From the NCBI GenBank assembly GCA_902790625.1, contig CADASP010000008.1, forward strand, positions 62,001 through 126,000: a DNA stretch of 64,000 bases. Direction: 5' to 3'. The position numbers were made by a program, and so were the translations under genes. This stretch comes from an uncultured Prevotellaceae bacterium. Lineage in GTDB: Bacteria > Bacteroidota > Bacteroidia > Bacteroidales > Bacteroidaceae. The notes under the pieces were generated by a model. The model had not been told where the DNA came from. It saw only the letters and a list, made by a program, of their open reading frames with translations, and made no database searches. This document shows positions 52,837-61,832 of the stretch, one piece after another. Every line of letters starts with the position of its first letter. Position 1 is the stretch's first letter.

Positions 52837-54648
52837 CTACAGTTCTTTCAATGCAGCTATGAGCCTGTCGTTGTCCTCGCTGTTGCGCACTGACACGCGG
52901 ATATAGTTACGGCCTTGCAGACTGGTCTTTGAGTTGCAGTCCTTGACCATGATGGCATAGTCGGCCAACAGGCGGCGGGTCAGCTCTTCGGATGTGAATC
53001 TGCTGGTCACCTCAAGGCAGAAATAGTTGGCCTGCGAGGGGATGAGGCGCAGATAGGGAATTTGGTGCAACAGTGCCTCAAAGCGTCGCCGCTCGGCAAT
53101 GAAGCGTCGACAGGCGTCGCGGTAGTCGGATTCGTATTTGCCAAAGATTTGCAGATAATACTCGGCAAAGGAATTGATGTTCCAAATGGCCACATCGCGC
53201 TTCACGCGGTTGATAAGGTCTGTGTCGGCAGAGCACATCACACCCAGTCGCAGACCGGGCACGCCATAGCTCTTCGAGATGCTCTTCATCACCACGAGGG
53301 TTGGAAAGTCCTGAAGCGTCTGGTTGCTTATCATGGAGTTGTGCTCGAAATCGTCGCTGAAGTCGACAAACGACTCGTCGATGACCAGGCGAATGCCTCT
53401 GTCATGCGACCAAGCCGCCAAGCGCAGCAGCCCCTCCTTGGTGATGAAGTTGCCCGAAGGGTTGTCGGGGTTGATGAGCAGCAGCGTCTGCAGGTCTTTG
53501 TCGCCGAAGAACGTCATCAGGTCGTCGGCACCGTATTCCAAGTTAGGATTATTGGGTACGAAGGGCACAATCTGCTCCTTGGCAAGACGATGGGGATATT
53601 CCTCAAAGGTGGGATAGACAACGCCAATCCTGCCCTGCACCTGCTCCATCAGACTCTTGATGAGTTCTGCGGCTCCATTGCCCACAACGGTGTACTCGCG
53701 CCTGATGCCGAAGTATTTCCCTGCCAACAGCTGCTGCACCATCATGCCCGATGGGTACTCGGTGAGCAGGGTGTCGAAGCTGGCCCGCAGCTCGTCCTTC
53801 ATGGCGGGTGTGGGGAAATAGGGGTTCACCAAATAGCAGTAGTCGAGCATCTTGGGGAAGCGCCAATGTCCGCCGTAGCGGTAGTTGAAGCGGTGCAGCA
53901 TCTCGTCGCCCTCGGCAAAGATGGTCGCGGCGATGTCAAGATCCTGCACGTCGTCAATCTCGTACCATTTCTCGTCGCCAATGGGCAGGGCCTTCAGGTC
54001 CACGCTGTCGATGAGGGTGATGACGCGCAGCACCTGCTCGTAGTATTCGTTCAGCCCCATGGCCTTGGAATAGGCATCGAGGAAGGGCACGTATTTCTGA
54101 CGGGCGAACTCCTTGCTGAACTTGTAGATGTTCACCGTCTTGTAGTACTGGCTGCTGTTCTCCCATTTGAATGCTTTCTTCGGCACGAAGCTCACGATGT
54201 TCAGGTCGTCGTCGATGGTCACCATCGTTCCGTCCATCCAACTCTCGTATTTCGCCACCAGTGCCAGGTTGGGCAAGGGATTCTCCAGAATCATGGGGAT
54301 GAGCCTCGGACTGAAGATGAGGTCGCTCTCGATGAGCAGGGTATCGTCTTGCTGCAACTGCTCTTTGGCCAGTGCCAACGAGTAGATGTTGTTGGTGCGG
54401 TCGTAGACCGGATTCTCCACATACTCTATGTTGAGGCACCCATCGTAGCGGTGGCCCAGATAGTCGCGCAGCTGCTGTCCCTTATAGCCCACCACGATGA
54501 CCACGCGGCTCAACGTCTGCTGCGCCAGTTGTCCGAGCAGACGGTCGATAAGTCGCTCGCCGTTCACACTCACCATGCACTTGGTGTTGTCGCGTGTCAA
54601 CTCGCCCAGTCGGCGCCCCATGCCCGCTGCCAAAATGATTGCTTGCAT
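52837..54648 (-). CDS. Nucleotidyltransferase - class I/II aminotransferase fusion
   Basis: The 603-residue product has two enzymes. Residues 1-235 are a sugar/cytidylyl nucleotidyltransferase (MQAIILAAGMGRRLGELT, LIESDLIFSPRL, WYEIDDVQDL). Residues 245-603 are a HisC-like PLP aminotransferase (GNGAAELIKSL, LLINPDNPSGNF, VIDESFVDF, SKSYGVPGLRLG with the PLP Lys). A similar order occurs in Treponema-type PntC (2-aminoethylphosphonate cytidylyltransferase/transaminase). That makes a CDP-amine head group a reasonable guess, but no pepM or ppd gene is here. The fused form is otherwise unassigned. Confidence 0.8.
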   Translation of the reverse strand: MQAIILAAGMGRRLGELTRDNTKCMVSVNGERLIDRLLGQLAQQTLSRVVIVVGYKGQQLRDYLGHRYDGCLNIEYVENPVYDRTNNIYSLALAKEQLQQDDTLLIESDLIFSPRLIPMILENPLPNLALVAKYESWMDGTMVTIDDDLNIVSFVPKKAFKWENSSQYYKTVNIYKFSKEFARQKYVPFLDAYSKAMGLNEYYEQVLRVITLIDSVDLKALPIGDEKWYEIDDVQDLDIAATIFAEGDEMLHRFNYRYGGHWRFPKMLDYCYLVNPYFPTPAMKDELRASFDTLLTEYPSGMMVQQLLAGKYFGIRREYTVVGNGAAELIKSLMEQVQGRIGVVYPTFEEYPHRLAKEQIVPFVPNNPNLEYGADDLMTFFGDKDLQTLLLINPDNPSGNFITKEGLLRLAAWSHDRGIRLVIDESFVDFSDDFEHNSMISNQTLQDFPTLVVMKSISKSYGVPGLRLGVMCSADTDLINRVKRDVAIWNINSFAEYYLQIFGKYESDYRDACRRFIAERRRFEALLHQIPYLRLIPSQANYFCLEVTSRFTSEELTRRLLADYAIMVKDCNSKTSLQGRNYIRVSVRNSEDNDRLIAALKEL

Positions 54649-54655
54649 CCTTTAG

Positions 54656-54760
54656 GAGTTTAGTATTAAGAATTAAGAGTTTAGAGTTGTCGGCTTCGCC
54701 GATTTGGAATTTAGAATGATGAATTGCCGAAAACATCAACTCATCATTCCATATTCTTCA
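54656..54760. repeat. TTTAGAATGATGAATT / GAATGAAGAAT micro-repeat at the SGNH stop
   Basis: The gap contains TTAGTATTAAGAATTAAGAG, a GTCGGCTTCGCCGA hairpin, and GATGAATTG / CATCATTCC arms. On the minus strand the SGNH stop is the TGA in TTTGAATGAAGAAT. Confidence 0.6.
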
Positions 54761-55570
54761 TTCAAACGTGCATGGCAATGCCAACAGCTGTTGCATCAGC
54801 GTTCGTGCCAGCCGCTCATGCCCTTTGTCGTTGGGGTGCAGACGGTCGCGGTCGCCATTGGCAAAGTACTGCACATGTTCGTCCATCAGGGGGAAGAGCC
54901 CGCTGGAGGATGCCCAGTCGATGACGGGCACCGCCCACACGTCGGCAGCCTCGCGACTGGCTTGCACATAGGCCGACACAAACTCGCCACAGCCGTTGGC
55001 CCACTCCTCGGTGGGCTGCCAGTTCTTGTCGTTGGCATAGAAGCCGGCACGGTGGATGGGCGTGAGCACCACAATCTGCTTGGTGGGATAGCGGCGCTTC
55101 ACATGGTCGAGGGCAATATTGATGCGCCCGCGATAGGTGGCGGCGTTCATCTGTGGCGTGCGGTGGCGGCGCAGCACATGATGCTTCTGCTCGTGTATGC
55201 CAGCCATCACCGAGTCCTCGCGCTCATCGTACCATACGCCAAGGGGCACGCCAGCGTTATAGTCGTTGGTGCCAATGAAGATGATGATGGCGTCGATGGA
55301 GTCGCCATGCTCCTCATAACATTTGTCGGCCTGACGGGGGATGTCGTTCCACTGCCGTCCGCTGATGCCATAGACGTAGGGGGTGATTTGAAGCCAGTCT
55401 TCCAGAAAACCCCAATACTTCTTCTTCGAACCACTGTTGCGCGGGTCGGTGATGCTGTCGCCCAAATAGGCCACCCGCTTCCCCTTCCAGGGATGTGCCA
55501 CCACCATCTGCGGCAGGGCAGGAACGGCCAACAGCAGACAGAGCAGCAATATAAACGTCTTCTTAAACAT
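54758..55570 (-). CDS. SGNH/GDSL-type exported hydrolase
   Basis: This 270-residue protein has a signal peptide (MFKKTFILLLCLLLAVPALPQ), block I VAYLGDSITDP (nucleophile Ser in GDS), block III IIIFIGTNDYN, and a C-terminal DRLHPNDKGHERLA with the catalytic Asp-x-x-His. It probably de-esterifies acetyl or other acyl groups on glycans in the periplasm. It follows the GH127/GH146-type gene by 3 bp, so the esterase and glycosidase likely act together on an esterified plant polysaccharide. Its stop codon lies in a repeat. Confidence 0.88.
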   Translation of the reverse strand: MFKKTFILLLCLLLAVPALPQMVVAHPWKGKRVAYLGDSITDPRNSGSKKKYWGFLEDWLQITPYVYGISGRQWNDIPRQADKCYEEHGDSIDAIIIFIGTNDYNAGVPLGVWYDEREDSVMAGIHEQKHHVLRRHRTPQMNAATYRGRINIALDHVKRRYPTKQIVVLTPIHRAGFYANDKNWQPTEEWANGCGEFVSAYVQASREAADVWAVPVIDWASSSGLFPLMDEHVQYFANGDRDRLHPNDKGHERLARTLMQQLLALPCTFE

Positions 55571-55573
55571 TGC

Positions 55574-58500
55574 TTACAAGATGATTTTCTTTCCTTGACT
55601 GACATAAAGCCCCTTGGCACGAGCAGGATTGCCGACAGGCCGTCCACCCAGGTCGTAGACGGGATGCCGCCCCTCCACATCCACTTGCATCTGCCCCACT
55701 GCTGTGGTCATGCTGATGTAGTCGGCCACGTTGGCGGCGAAGTTCACGTCGTAGATGTTGGCGCTGCTGCCCGTCTTTGCCGTGAGTCCAAAGATGGTGG
55801 CTCCCTCGCAGACACTGGGACGCTCATCGGCAAAGTTCTCATAGAGCCCACTGGCCGTCATGTCCCATGCGATGACCTGCTGCTGCACGCCGTCGACGGT
55901 GACGGAGGTCGTCTCCGTCGGTTCCACCTCGGTGCCATGATTCGAGCCGTTGAGCCACCACAGATAGCTGCTTCCAGATGTGGTGCGCAGGTTGTCGCCC
56001 CTGACGACGAGGTATTTCTGCTCTTTGTCGATGCGATAGTCCAGATTCTCATGCTTCAGCGAAAGGCACACGTTGTTGCGCCCTGACGCCCCTGTCACTT
56101 GGATGATGTTGCGGTCGATGTCGTAGTTGAGGTTGCTGGCCGCCACGCGGTTCTCGTCGCCAGTGGTCCAGTCGGTGCAACGAAAGTGATAGGCATGGTT
56201 GTCGTAGTTCTTCAGCAGTCGCACATAGTAAAGCCCTGGGCAGAGGGTGGACGGGGAGGCGGTGAGCCTCACCACAAATTGCTTCTTCCCCTTGGCCAGC
56301 GAGGCGGGGATGGGATACTCCACGTTGTAGAAGCCTCGGTCGTCGCTGCCCTTCACCCTGTCGGGGATGGTGATGTCGGCCAACTGCTCTCCGTCTACGG
56401 TGAGCGAGCCCTTGCGCCCCTTGTCGGCAGTGATGAAGCGGAGCATGATGCTCAAGTTCTCCTCGATGCCACTATTATTATATAATGTGTACTCGATGAA
56501 GCCGCCAGCCTTGGCATCGCGGTAGCGCTCACCGTTATATTCGCCCGTGGTACTGCCATTCGAGTAGCGCACGTTGTGCCCGGCTTCGCTCTGCTGCTCG
56601 CCCGTGGCCACGAAGTCGATAGTGCGGGCGTTGAGGGCTTCCTGCTCGGCTTCGCTCTGTGCCATCGAACTGTTGCGGTAGTTCTCTTCCGTCTGCTGAT
56701 ACCAGTAGCACATGTAGCGCTGATGGTGGATTTTGTAGAAAGGCACCAGCTTCAGCGATGTCCACTGATAGGTGTTGACACCCGTGCGGCTGGCATCGAT
56801 GACGAAGCTCAGCTCGGTGCTGCGCAAGCGCTGGATGCGGCTGAGCACGTCGGCACGGCTGCCGATGAGCAGAGGAGCCTTCGTCAGGTTGAGCGAGCGA
56901 CCACGAGCACCGGGTGAGTGGTCCATGCGCCCTTCGCCGCCATATTCGTTCTGCAGCTTCTCGTATGCCAGGTTCGAGTCGTCGCCATCGGCAAGTGCGG
57001 TGGTGGCGGCACCCAAAAGGATGGGGCCATACTTGAAGGCTATGTAGTCGGTGTAGTTGGGGCACTCCTCGTAGCGCAACTGCATGTCGAGCACGATGGT
57101 CATCTTGTCGCCCTTCTTCCATTTGCGGTTGATGCTCACATAGCTGGCCTTTCCCTGCTCCACGGCATGGTTCACGGCCACGCCGTTCACCTGCACTTGA
57201 TACTCCTTGCCAGCCCATGCCGGATGACGCACGGCGATGGTGTAGGTGCCGGCTTTGCCCACGGTGAGTTCGGTGATGCCAGTATTGGGGAACTGCGTCT
57301 CCTGGGTGACGGCGAAGTCGTCACTTACAAGCGAAGAGGGGACGAAGAGGTTGACGTAGAGGGTCTTCTTGCCGTCGTGGGTGTAGATGAAATGGCCATA
57401 CTTGGAGTGGTTCTCCATTCCCGTTCCCACGCAGCACCACATGCCTTGGTTGGGCACGGAGTAGATGCGGTAGCCTTGGGGGCGCAGGGTGGTGAAGTAG
57501 ACGTAGCCGCCCGTCTCAGGGTCTTGCGTACTCAGGATATGGTTCCACATCGTGCCTTCGTAGAAGTCGGCATACTGTGCGGCGGCCTGCAGGTCAGCAG
57601 TGGCGGTACAGTCGAAGAGTTCCTCCGAGAGCTTCAGCATGTTGTTCGAGTTGCAACTCTCGGGGCCGTCGGGCTGGTCGATGTAGCGGTTGGCATTGGC
57701 TGCACGGAGGAAATGCTCGTTCACCGAGTTGCCGCCGATGCATACGGTGCGGTTCTCGGCCACGTCCTGCCAGAAGTTCTTGGCGGCCACCATGTAGCGG
57801 GTGGCCGAGGGGTCTTGCTCTGCTATGCGAGCCATGCCTATATACTTGGGCACCTGTGTGTTGGCGTGCTTGCCGTCGAGGAAGGTGGTGTTCAGCGTCT
57901 GCATGCCGTCGAGCATGGCGCGATGGGTGTATTTCTTGGCCGCAGCAAGATACTTGGCATCGCCGAAGAGCTGATAGGCATCGAGCAGCGACTCGTTCAT
58001 GCCGCCGTGCTCACAGTTCAGCCAGTCCTGCATGTCGTTGTCGCTCACCTTGCTCACCACGTTCACGGCCCAGTCGGCCATCTTGCGAAACAGCGTCTTG
58101 GCCTTCTCGCTGCCGCCATAGAGGTAGGCGTCGCGCAGTCCGGCCAGGATTTTATGCTGAACGTAGAAGGGCACCCAGCCCCAGTTGCCGCGAATAGTGG
58201 CGGTGTTGCCCTGATAGAGGTCGCGCCACGACTGGTTGATGGGCTGTCCGCCGATGAAGCCATAGAGGCCACCCGTGTCCTGGTCGTACTGGCGCTGGCA
58301 GTCGTCCATCACCTGCAGCATATAGTCCAGGCGTTCCTTCAAGGGAGCCCGCATCGCCTCGTCGTGACAGGCGGCCCATGCCATGGCAAGGGCCGAGAGG
58401 TAGTGGCCGCCCACGTGGCCGCTCAGGTCGAAGCCCGCGTCGCCGCCCCAGTTGCGGAAGTTGGGGTGGCGTGTCTCCCACTGGTAGTAGGGCGACGACG

Positions 58501-58729
58501 TGTCGGTGGTCTTCGACAGACCGGCCTGGCGCACGAAGGGCGTCAGCAGCCGGTCGGTATCATACTGCAGCAGATGCTGAATGTTTTTCTCCATCGCCGT
58601 CTTCATGGGGCCGTCGAGCAGCTCCACCTGCTCCAGGCCGAAGTGATGGGGGTAGAGTGCCGTCTGCGCTGTGGCCACAAAGGGAGCCACACATGCCAGC
58701 AGACAAGTCAAAAGGTGTTTTGCTTTCAT
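55574..58729 (-). CDS. GH127/GH146-type beta-L-arabinofuranosidase, multidomain
   Basis: This 1051-residue protein has a signal peptide (MKAKHLLTCLLACVAPFVATA), then an (alpha/alpha)6 catalytic region: FGLEQVELLDGPMKTAMEKN, NWGGDAGFDLSGHVGGHYLS, GPESCNSNNMLKLSEELFD, and WCCVGTGMENHSKYG with the paired Cys that bind zinc in this family. A beta-sandwich follows (about 560-680), then extra C-terminal domains. A tail VYDLGGRPVGNPARAKGLYV resembles the T9SS-type sorting tail. It releases beta-L-arabinofuranose from plant glycans. I start at 58729; an upstream in-frame extension crosses the promoter. Confidence 0.88.
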   Translation of the reverse strand: MKAKHLLTCLLACVAPFVATAQTALYPHHFGLEQVELLDGPMKTAMEKNIQHLLQYDTDRLLTPFVRQAGLSKTTDTSSPYYQWETRHPNFRNWGGDAGFDLSGHVGGHYLSALAMAWAACHDEAMRAPLKERLDYMLQVMDDCQRQYDQDTGGLYGFIGGQPINQSWRDLYQGNTATIRGNWGWVPFYVQHKILAGLRDAYLYGGSEKAKTLFRKMADWAVNVVSKVSDNDMQDWLNCEHGGMNESLLDAYQLFGDAKYLAAAKKYTHRAMLDGMQTLNTTFLDGKHANTQVPKYIGMARIAEQDPSATRYMVAAKNFWQDVAENRTVCIGGNSVNEHFLRAANANRYIDQPDGPESCNSNNMLKLSEELFDCTATADLQAAAQYADFYEGTMWNHILSTQDPETGGYVYFTTLRPQGYRIYSVPNQGMWCCVGTGMENHSKYGHFIYTHDGKKTLYVNLFVPSSLVSDDFAVTQETQFPNTGITELTVGKAGTYTIAVRHPAWAGKEYQVQVNGVAVNHAVEQGKASYVSINRKWKKGDKMTIVLDMQLRYEECPNYTDYIAFKYGPILLGAATTALADGDDSNLAYEKLQNEYGGEGRMDHSPGARGRSLNLTKAPLLIGSRADVLSRIQRLRSTELSFVIDASRTGVNTYQWTSLKLVPFYKIHHQRYMCYWYQQTEENYRNSSMAQSEAEQEALNARTIDFVATGEQQSEAGHNVRYSNGSTTGEYNGERYRDAKAGGFIEYTLYNNSGIEENLSIMLRFITADKGRKGSLTVDGEQLADITIPDRVKGSDDRGFYNVEYPIPASLAKGKKQFVVRLTASPSTLCPGLYYVRLLKNYDNHAYHFRCTDWTTGDENRVAASNLNYDIDRNIIQVTGASGRNNVCLSLKHENLDYRIDKEQKYLVVRGDNLRTTSGSSYLWWLNGSNHGTEVEPTETTSVTVDGVQQQVIAWDMTASGLYENFADERPSVCEGATIFGLTAKTGSSANIYDVNFAANVADYISMTTAVGQMQVDVEGRHPVYDLGGRPVGNPARAKGLYVSQGKKIIL

Positions 58730-58771
58730 TGAATGATTGTGTTGATATTGTTTTGTCTTACTTATAGGCTG

Positions 58772-58779
58772 CAAAATTA
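58772..58779 (-). promoter_or_regulatory. -7 box (TAATTTTG) for the GH127 gene
   Basis: The plus strand reads CAAAATTA 43 bp upstream of the start; no -33 match was identified. Confidence 0.5.
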
Positions 58780-58910
58780 CAAAAAAAACACGGAATGCCA
58801 AAGAGCCGTATGAGTTTTTTGCTACTTGCGCGGCTGAAATGAAGCGCACTGCCGACGAGATGGTCGGCACACAGCGGCAGTGGGAACAGGTGGAAGGCGC
58901 CGCTGGCCGC

Positions 58911-60032
58911 TCATTCGGGCACAAAGAGGTCGGCCATGATGCGGTCGCTGACGAAGAGGCCCTCGCGGGTGAGCCGCAGCCGCTGGCTGCCATCATCGAG
59001 CATGAGCCAGCCACCATCCAGATAGCGGCGTGCTTGCCGCAGACAGTGGGCGCGATAGTGGGGCAACAGCTCCTCAAGGCCAATGCCCTCTCGGGTGCGC
59101 AGGGCGGTCATCACCGTCTCGTTGTAGAGGGTGTCGGCATCCAGCTCTTCTGCTTCTGCGGCAATGGTGCCATCCTCCACGCTGGTGATGTAGGCTTGCA
59201 CATCAGCCACATTCCATTGCCGACGGTGGCCAAAGAACGAGTGGGCGCCAGCTCCGAGTCCGATGTAGGGCGTATGGTTCCAGTAGGCGCTGTTATGACG
59301 CGAGCGGCATCCGGGCAGGGCGAAGTTCGACAGCTCGTAGTGCTCGTAGCCCTGTGCCTCCAATCGATCTTTCAGGTCGTAATACATCTGTCGTTGCACC
59401 TCGTCGGACAGCTCCGCCACCCTGCCCTCTTCCACCATAGCATGCAAGGCGGTGCCCTCCTCTATCGTCAGCGCATAAGCCGAGAGATGCTCCACGCCCA
59501 ACGACAAAGCCACGTCGATGTCGGCATGCCAGTCGTCCAGCGTCTGCCCTGGGAAGCCATACATCAAGTCGATGCTGATGTTGCCGATGCCCGCCTGTCG
59601 CAGCCTACGCACGGCCTGCCCCACCTGCTTCGAGGTGTGGCGCCGCCTGAGCCAGCGCAGTCGCTCGTCGCTGAAGGTCTGAGCACCCATGCTCACCCTG
59701 TTCACGGGCAGACGCTCCAGCACATCGGCCAGCTGAGGGGTGACATCGTCGGGATTGCACTCGATGGTGACCTCGGCATCGGTGGCTATAGCGAAGGTAT
59801 GATAAAGGCAACTGAAGAGCGAACGCAATTGTTCGCCCTCCAGTTGCGAGGGGGTCCCACCGCCCAGATAGACGGTGTTGATGATGGCTGGGGTTGCCGT
59901 CGCCTGAAGCTGCATCTCGCGGCAGAGAGCCTCCACATATCTCTGGCGCAAGTCCAAAGCAGTGGTGGAGAAGAAGCCGCAGTAGATGCAACGGCTCTGG
60001 CAGAAGGGCACGTGCACGTAGATGCCGGCCAT
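58911..60032 (-). CDS. hemW: Radical SAM heme chaperone HemW
   Basis: This 373-residue radical SAM protein begins MAGIYVHVPFCQSRCIYCGF (CxxxCxxC 4Fe-4S), with YLGGGTPSQLEGEQL, RVSMGAQTFSDERL, SIDLMYGFPGQTLDDW and SRHNSAYWNHTPYIGLGAGA (the HNxxYW motif typical of HemW). HemW inserts heme into membrane cytochromes; older annotations call it coproporphyrinogen oxidase. It begins 3 bp after proS on the same strand and is likely co-transcribed. Confidence 0.93.
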   Translation of the reverse strand: MAGIYVHVPFCQSRCIYCGFFSTTALDLRQRYVEALCREMQLQATATPAIINTVYLGGGTPSQLEGEQLRSLFSCLYHTFAIATDAEVTIECNPDDVTPQLADVLERLPVNRVSMGAQTFSDERLRWLRRRHTSKQVGQAVRRLRQAGIGNISIDLMYGFPGQTLDDWHADIDVALSLGVEHLSAYALTIEEGTALHAMVEEGRVAELSDEVQRQMYYDLKDRLEAQGYEHYELSNFALPGCRSRHNSAYWNHTPYIGLGAGAHSFFGHRRQWNVADVQAYITSVEDGTIAAEAEELDADTLYNETVMTALRTREGIGLEELLPHYRAHCLRQARRYLDGGWLMLDDGSQRLRLTREGLFVSDRIMADLFVPE

Positions 60033-60035
60033 GGC

Positions 60036-61517
60036 TCAATAGCTGCGGGCGATGATGACGCGGGCCTTCGAGGGCTTGCCACTCACCATGTCGATGCCGG
60101 GGGTCTGCTCCACGCCGAAGGGCACGCAGCGGATGGTGGCCTGCGTCTCTTCCTTGATGCGGGCCTCGGTCTCGGCGGTGCCGTCCCAGTGGCAGAGGAA
60201 GAAGCCGCCATCCATGATGCGCTGCTTGAACTCCTCGTAGTTGTCGCACTCGTAGATATGCTCGTCGCGGTATTTCTTCGCCTTCTCAAAGATGTTCTTC
60301 TGGATGTCGTCGAGCAGGGCGGTCACATGTTCCACGATGCCCTCCAGTGGCAGCGTCTCCTTCTCCAAGGTGTCGCGGCGCATCAGCTCGATGGTGCCGT
60401 TCTCCAGGTCGCGGGCGCCGAGGACGAGGCGCACGGGCACGCCCTTCAGCTCGTAGTCGGCAAACTTGAAGCCCGGACGCTTGTTGTCGGCGTCGTCGAA
60501 CTTCACGCTGATGCCCTTCTGGCGCAGTCCTTCGATGATGGGCTGCACCTCGCGGTTCACAATCTCCATCTGCTCGGGCTTGGTGGCTATGGGGATGATG
60601 ACCACCTGGATGGGGGCCAGACGCGGTGGCAGCACCAGGCCGTTGTCATCGCTGTGGGTCATGATGAGTGCACCGATGAGTCGGGTGCTGACGCCCCATG
60701 AGGTGGCCCACACATACTCGGGCTTGTTCTCCTTATTAAGATAGGTGACATCGAAAGCCTTGGCGAAGTTCTGACCCAGGAAATGGCTGGTGCCGCTCTG
60801 CAGGGCTTTGCCGTCTTGCATCATGGCCTCGATGGTGTAGGTGTCGAGTGCGCCGGCGAAGCGCTCGGTCTCGCTCTTCACGCCCTGCACCACAGGCACG
60901 GCCATCCACTCTTCGGCAAACTTGGCATATACCTTCAGCATCTTCTGTGCCTCCTGCTCGGCCTCCTCGCGGGTGGCGTGGGCGGTGTGGCCCTCCTGCC
61001 ACAGAAACTCCGAGGTGCGCAGGAACGGACGGGTGCGCATCTCCCAGCGCATCACGTTGCACCACTGGTTGCACATCAGGGGCAGGTCGCGCCAGGAGTG
61101 AATCCAGTTCTTATAGGTGTTCCAGATGATGGTCTCGCTGGTGGGGCGGATGATGAGCTCCTCTTCCAACTTGGCGGCGGGGTCCACCACCACAGCGCTC
61201 TTGTCGTCGGTGGCCTTCAGGCGATAGTGGGTCACCACGGCGCACTCCTTGGCGAAGCCCTCCACGTGCTCGGCCTCGCGGCTGAGGAACGACTTCGGGA
61301 TGAGCAGGGGGAAATAGGCGTTCTGCGCACCCGTCTCCTTGAACATGCGGTCCAGCTCGTGCTGCATCTTCTCCCAGATGGCGTAGCCATAGGGCTTGAT
61401 GACCATACATCCGCGCACGGCCGACTGCTCGGCCAGATCGGCTTTCACCACCAGGTCGTTATACCATTGGCTGTAATTATCAGCCCTTTTCGTCAAATCT
61501 TTCAGTTCTTTTGCCAT
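60036..61517 (-). CDS. proS: Prolyl-tRNA synthetase, eukaryote/archaea-like form
   Basis: This 493-residue class II synthetase has [20 protein letters not shown] (motif 1 region), [20 protein letters not shown], motif 2 [20 protein letters not shown], and motif 3 [20 protein letters not shown]. It lacks the insertion editing domain of the E. coli-type enzyme (about 570 aa) and has the C-terminal [15 protein letters not shown] domain of the archaeal/eukaryotic type. It charges tRNA-Pro, and a tRNA-Pro gene lies at 49.0 kb. The start at 61517 (MAKELKDLT) is preferred over an upstream start in the promoter. Confidence 0.93.
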   Translation of the reverse strand: MAKELKDLTKRADNYSQWYNDLVVKADLAEQSAVRGCMVIKPYGYAIWEKMQHELDRMFKETGAQNAYFPLLIPKSFLSREAEHVEGFAKECAVVTHYRLKATDDKSAVVVDPAAKLEEELIIRPTSETIIWNTYKNWIHSWRDLPLMCNQWCNVMRWEMRTRPFLRTSEFLWQEGHTAHATREEAEQEAQKMLKVYAKFAEEWMAVPVVQGVKSETERFAGALDTYTIEAMMQDGKALQSGTSHFLGQNFAKAFDVTYLNKENKPEYVWATSWGVSTRLIGALIMTHSDDNGLVLPPRLAPIQVVIIPIATKPEQMEIVNREVQPIIEGLRQKGISVKFDDADNKRPGFKFADYELKGVPVRLVLGARDLENGTIELMRRDTLEKETLPLEGIVEHVTALLDDIQKNIFEKAKKYRDEHIYECDNYEEFKQRIMDGGFFLCHWDGTAETEARIKEETQATIRCVPFGVEQTPGIDMVSGKPSKARVIIARSY

Positions 61518-61548
61518 GATTTTTATGCAATTTAGTTGAATTTGCGTG

Positions 61549-61556
61549 CAAAGGTA
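61549..61556 (-). promoter_or_regulatory. -7 box (TACCTTTG) for proS-hemW
   Basis: The plus strand reads CAAAGGTA 31 bp upstream of the proS ATG. No -33 TTTG was seen. Confidence 0.55.
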
Positions 61557-61567
61557 CAACTTTTTGG

Positions 61568-61762
61568 GGAGTTAAAGGAGCCAACGGAGTTAAAGGGAGT
61601 TAAAGGGCGATAGATTTTGATAAGAGCATTTCATCAAGCAATAAAGGAAAGAATAACAATAAAGGGCTACAGATTTGGCTCAGCAAGTAGTTTAATACGG
61701 GCTTGTAAACAAAAAAGTTTTGCCTTTTAACTCCTTTTAACTACGCCAACACCATTAACTCC
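61568..61762. repeat. Inverted GGAGTTAAAGG micro-repeat between proS and the OmpA gene
   Basis: Left arm 61568-61607 has repeated GGAGTTAAAGG units with a CCAAC insert. Right arm 61724-61762 has repeated TTAACTCC/TTTTAACTACGCC units. The arms match as imperfect reverse complements including the GCCAAC position. Confidence 0.75.
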
Positions 61763-61773
61763 CGCAAATATTG

Positions 61774-61781
61774 TATCTTTG
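61774..61781 (+). promoter_or_regulatory. -7 box (TATCTTTG) for the OmpA-family gene
   Basis: TATCTTTG lies 51 bp before the start, with an AAAGGAGA ribosome site close to the ATG at 61833. Confidence 0.55.
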
Positions 61782-61832
61782 CAGCGTGAATTTACATGTT
61801 TAACAATTAACCAATAAAAAAAGGAGACTATT

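Noticed and set aside
53062..54663. 533-codon plus-strand frame
   Set aside because: It is antisense to the NTase-aminotransferase fusion, which has both catalytic motif sets intact.
54724..54924. Short plus-strand frames around the SGNH 3' end
   Set aside because: They cross a micro-repeat and are antisense to the hydrolase; no family features.
55574..59083. Extending the GH127-type protein upstream to 1169 residues
   Set aside because: The extension crosses the -7 box at 58772 and overlaps hemW; the start at 58729 gives a clean signal peptide.
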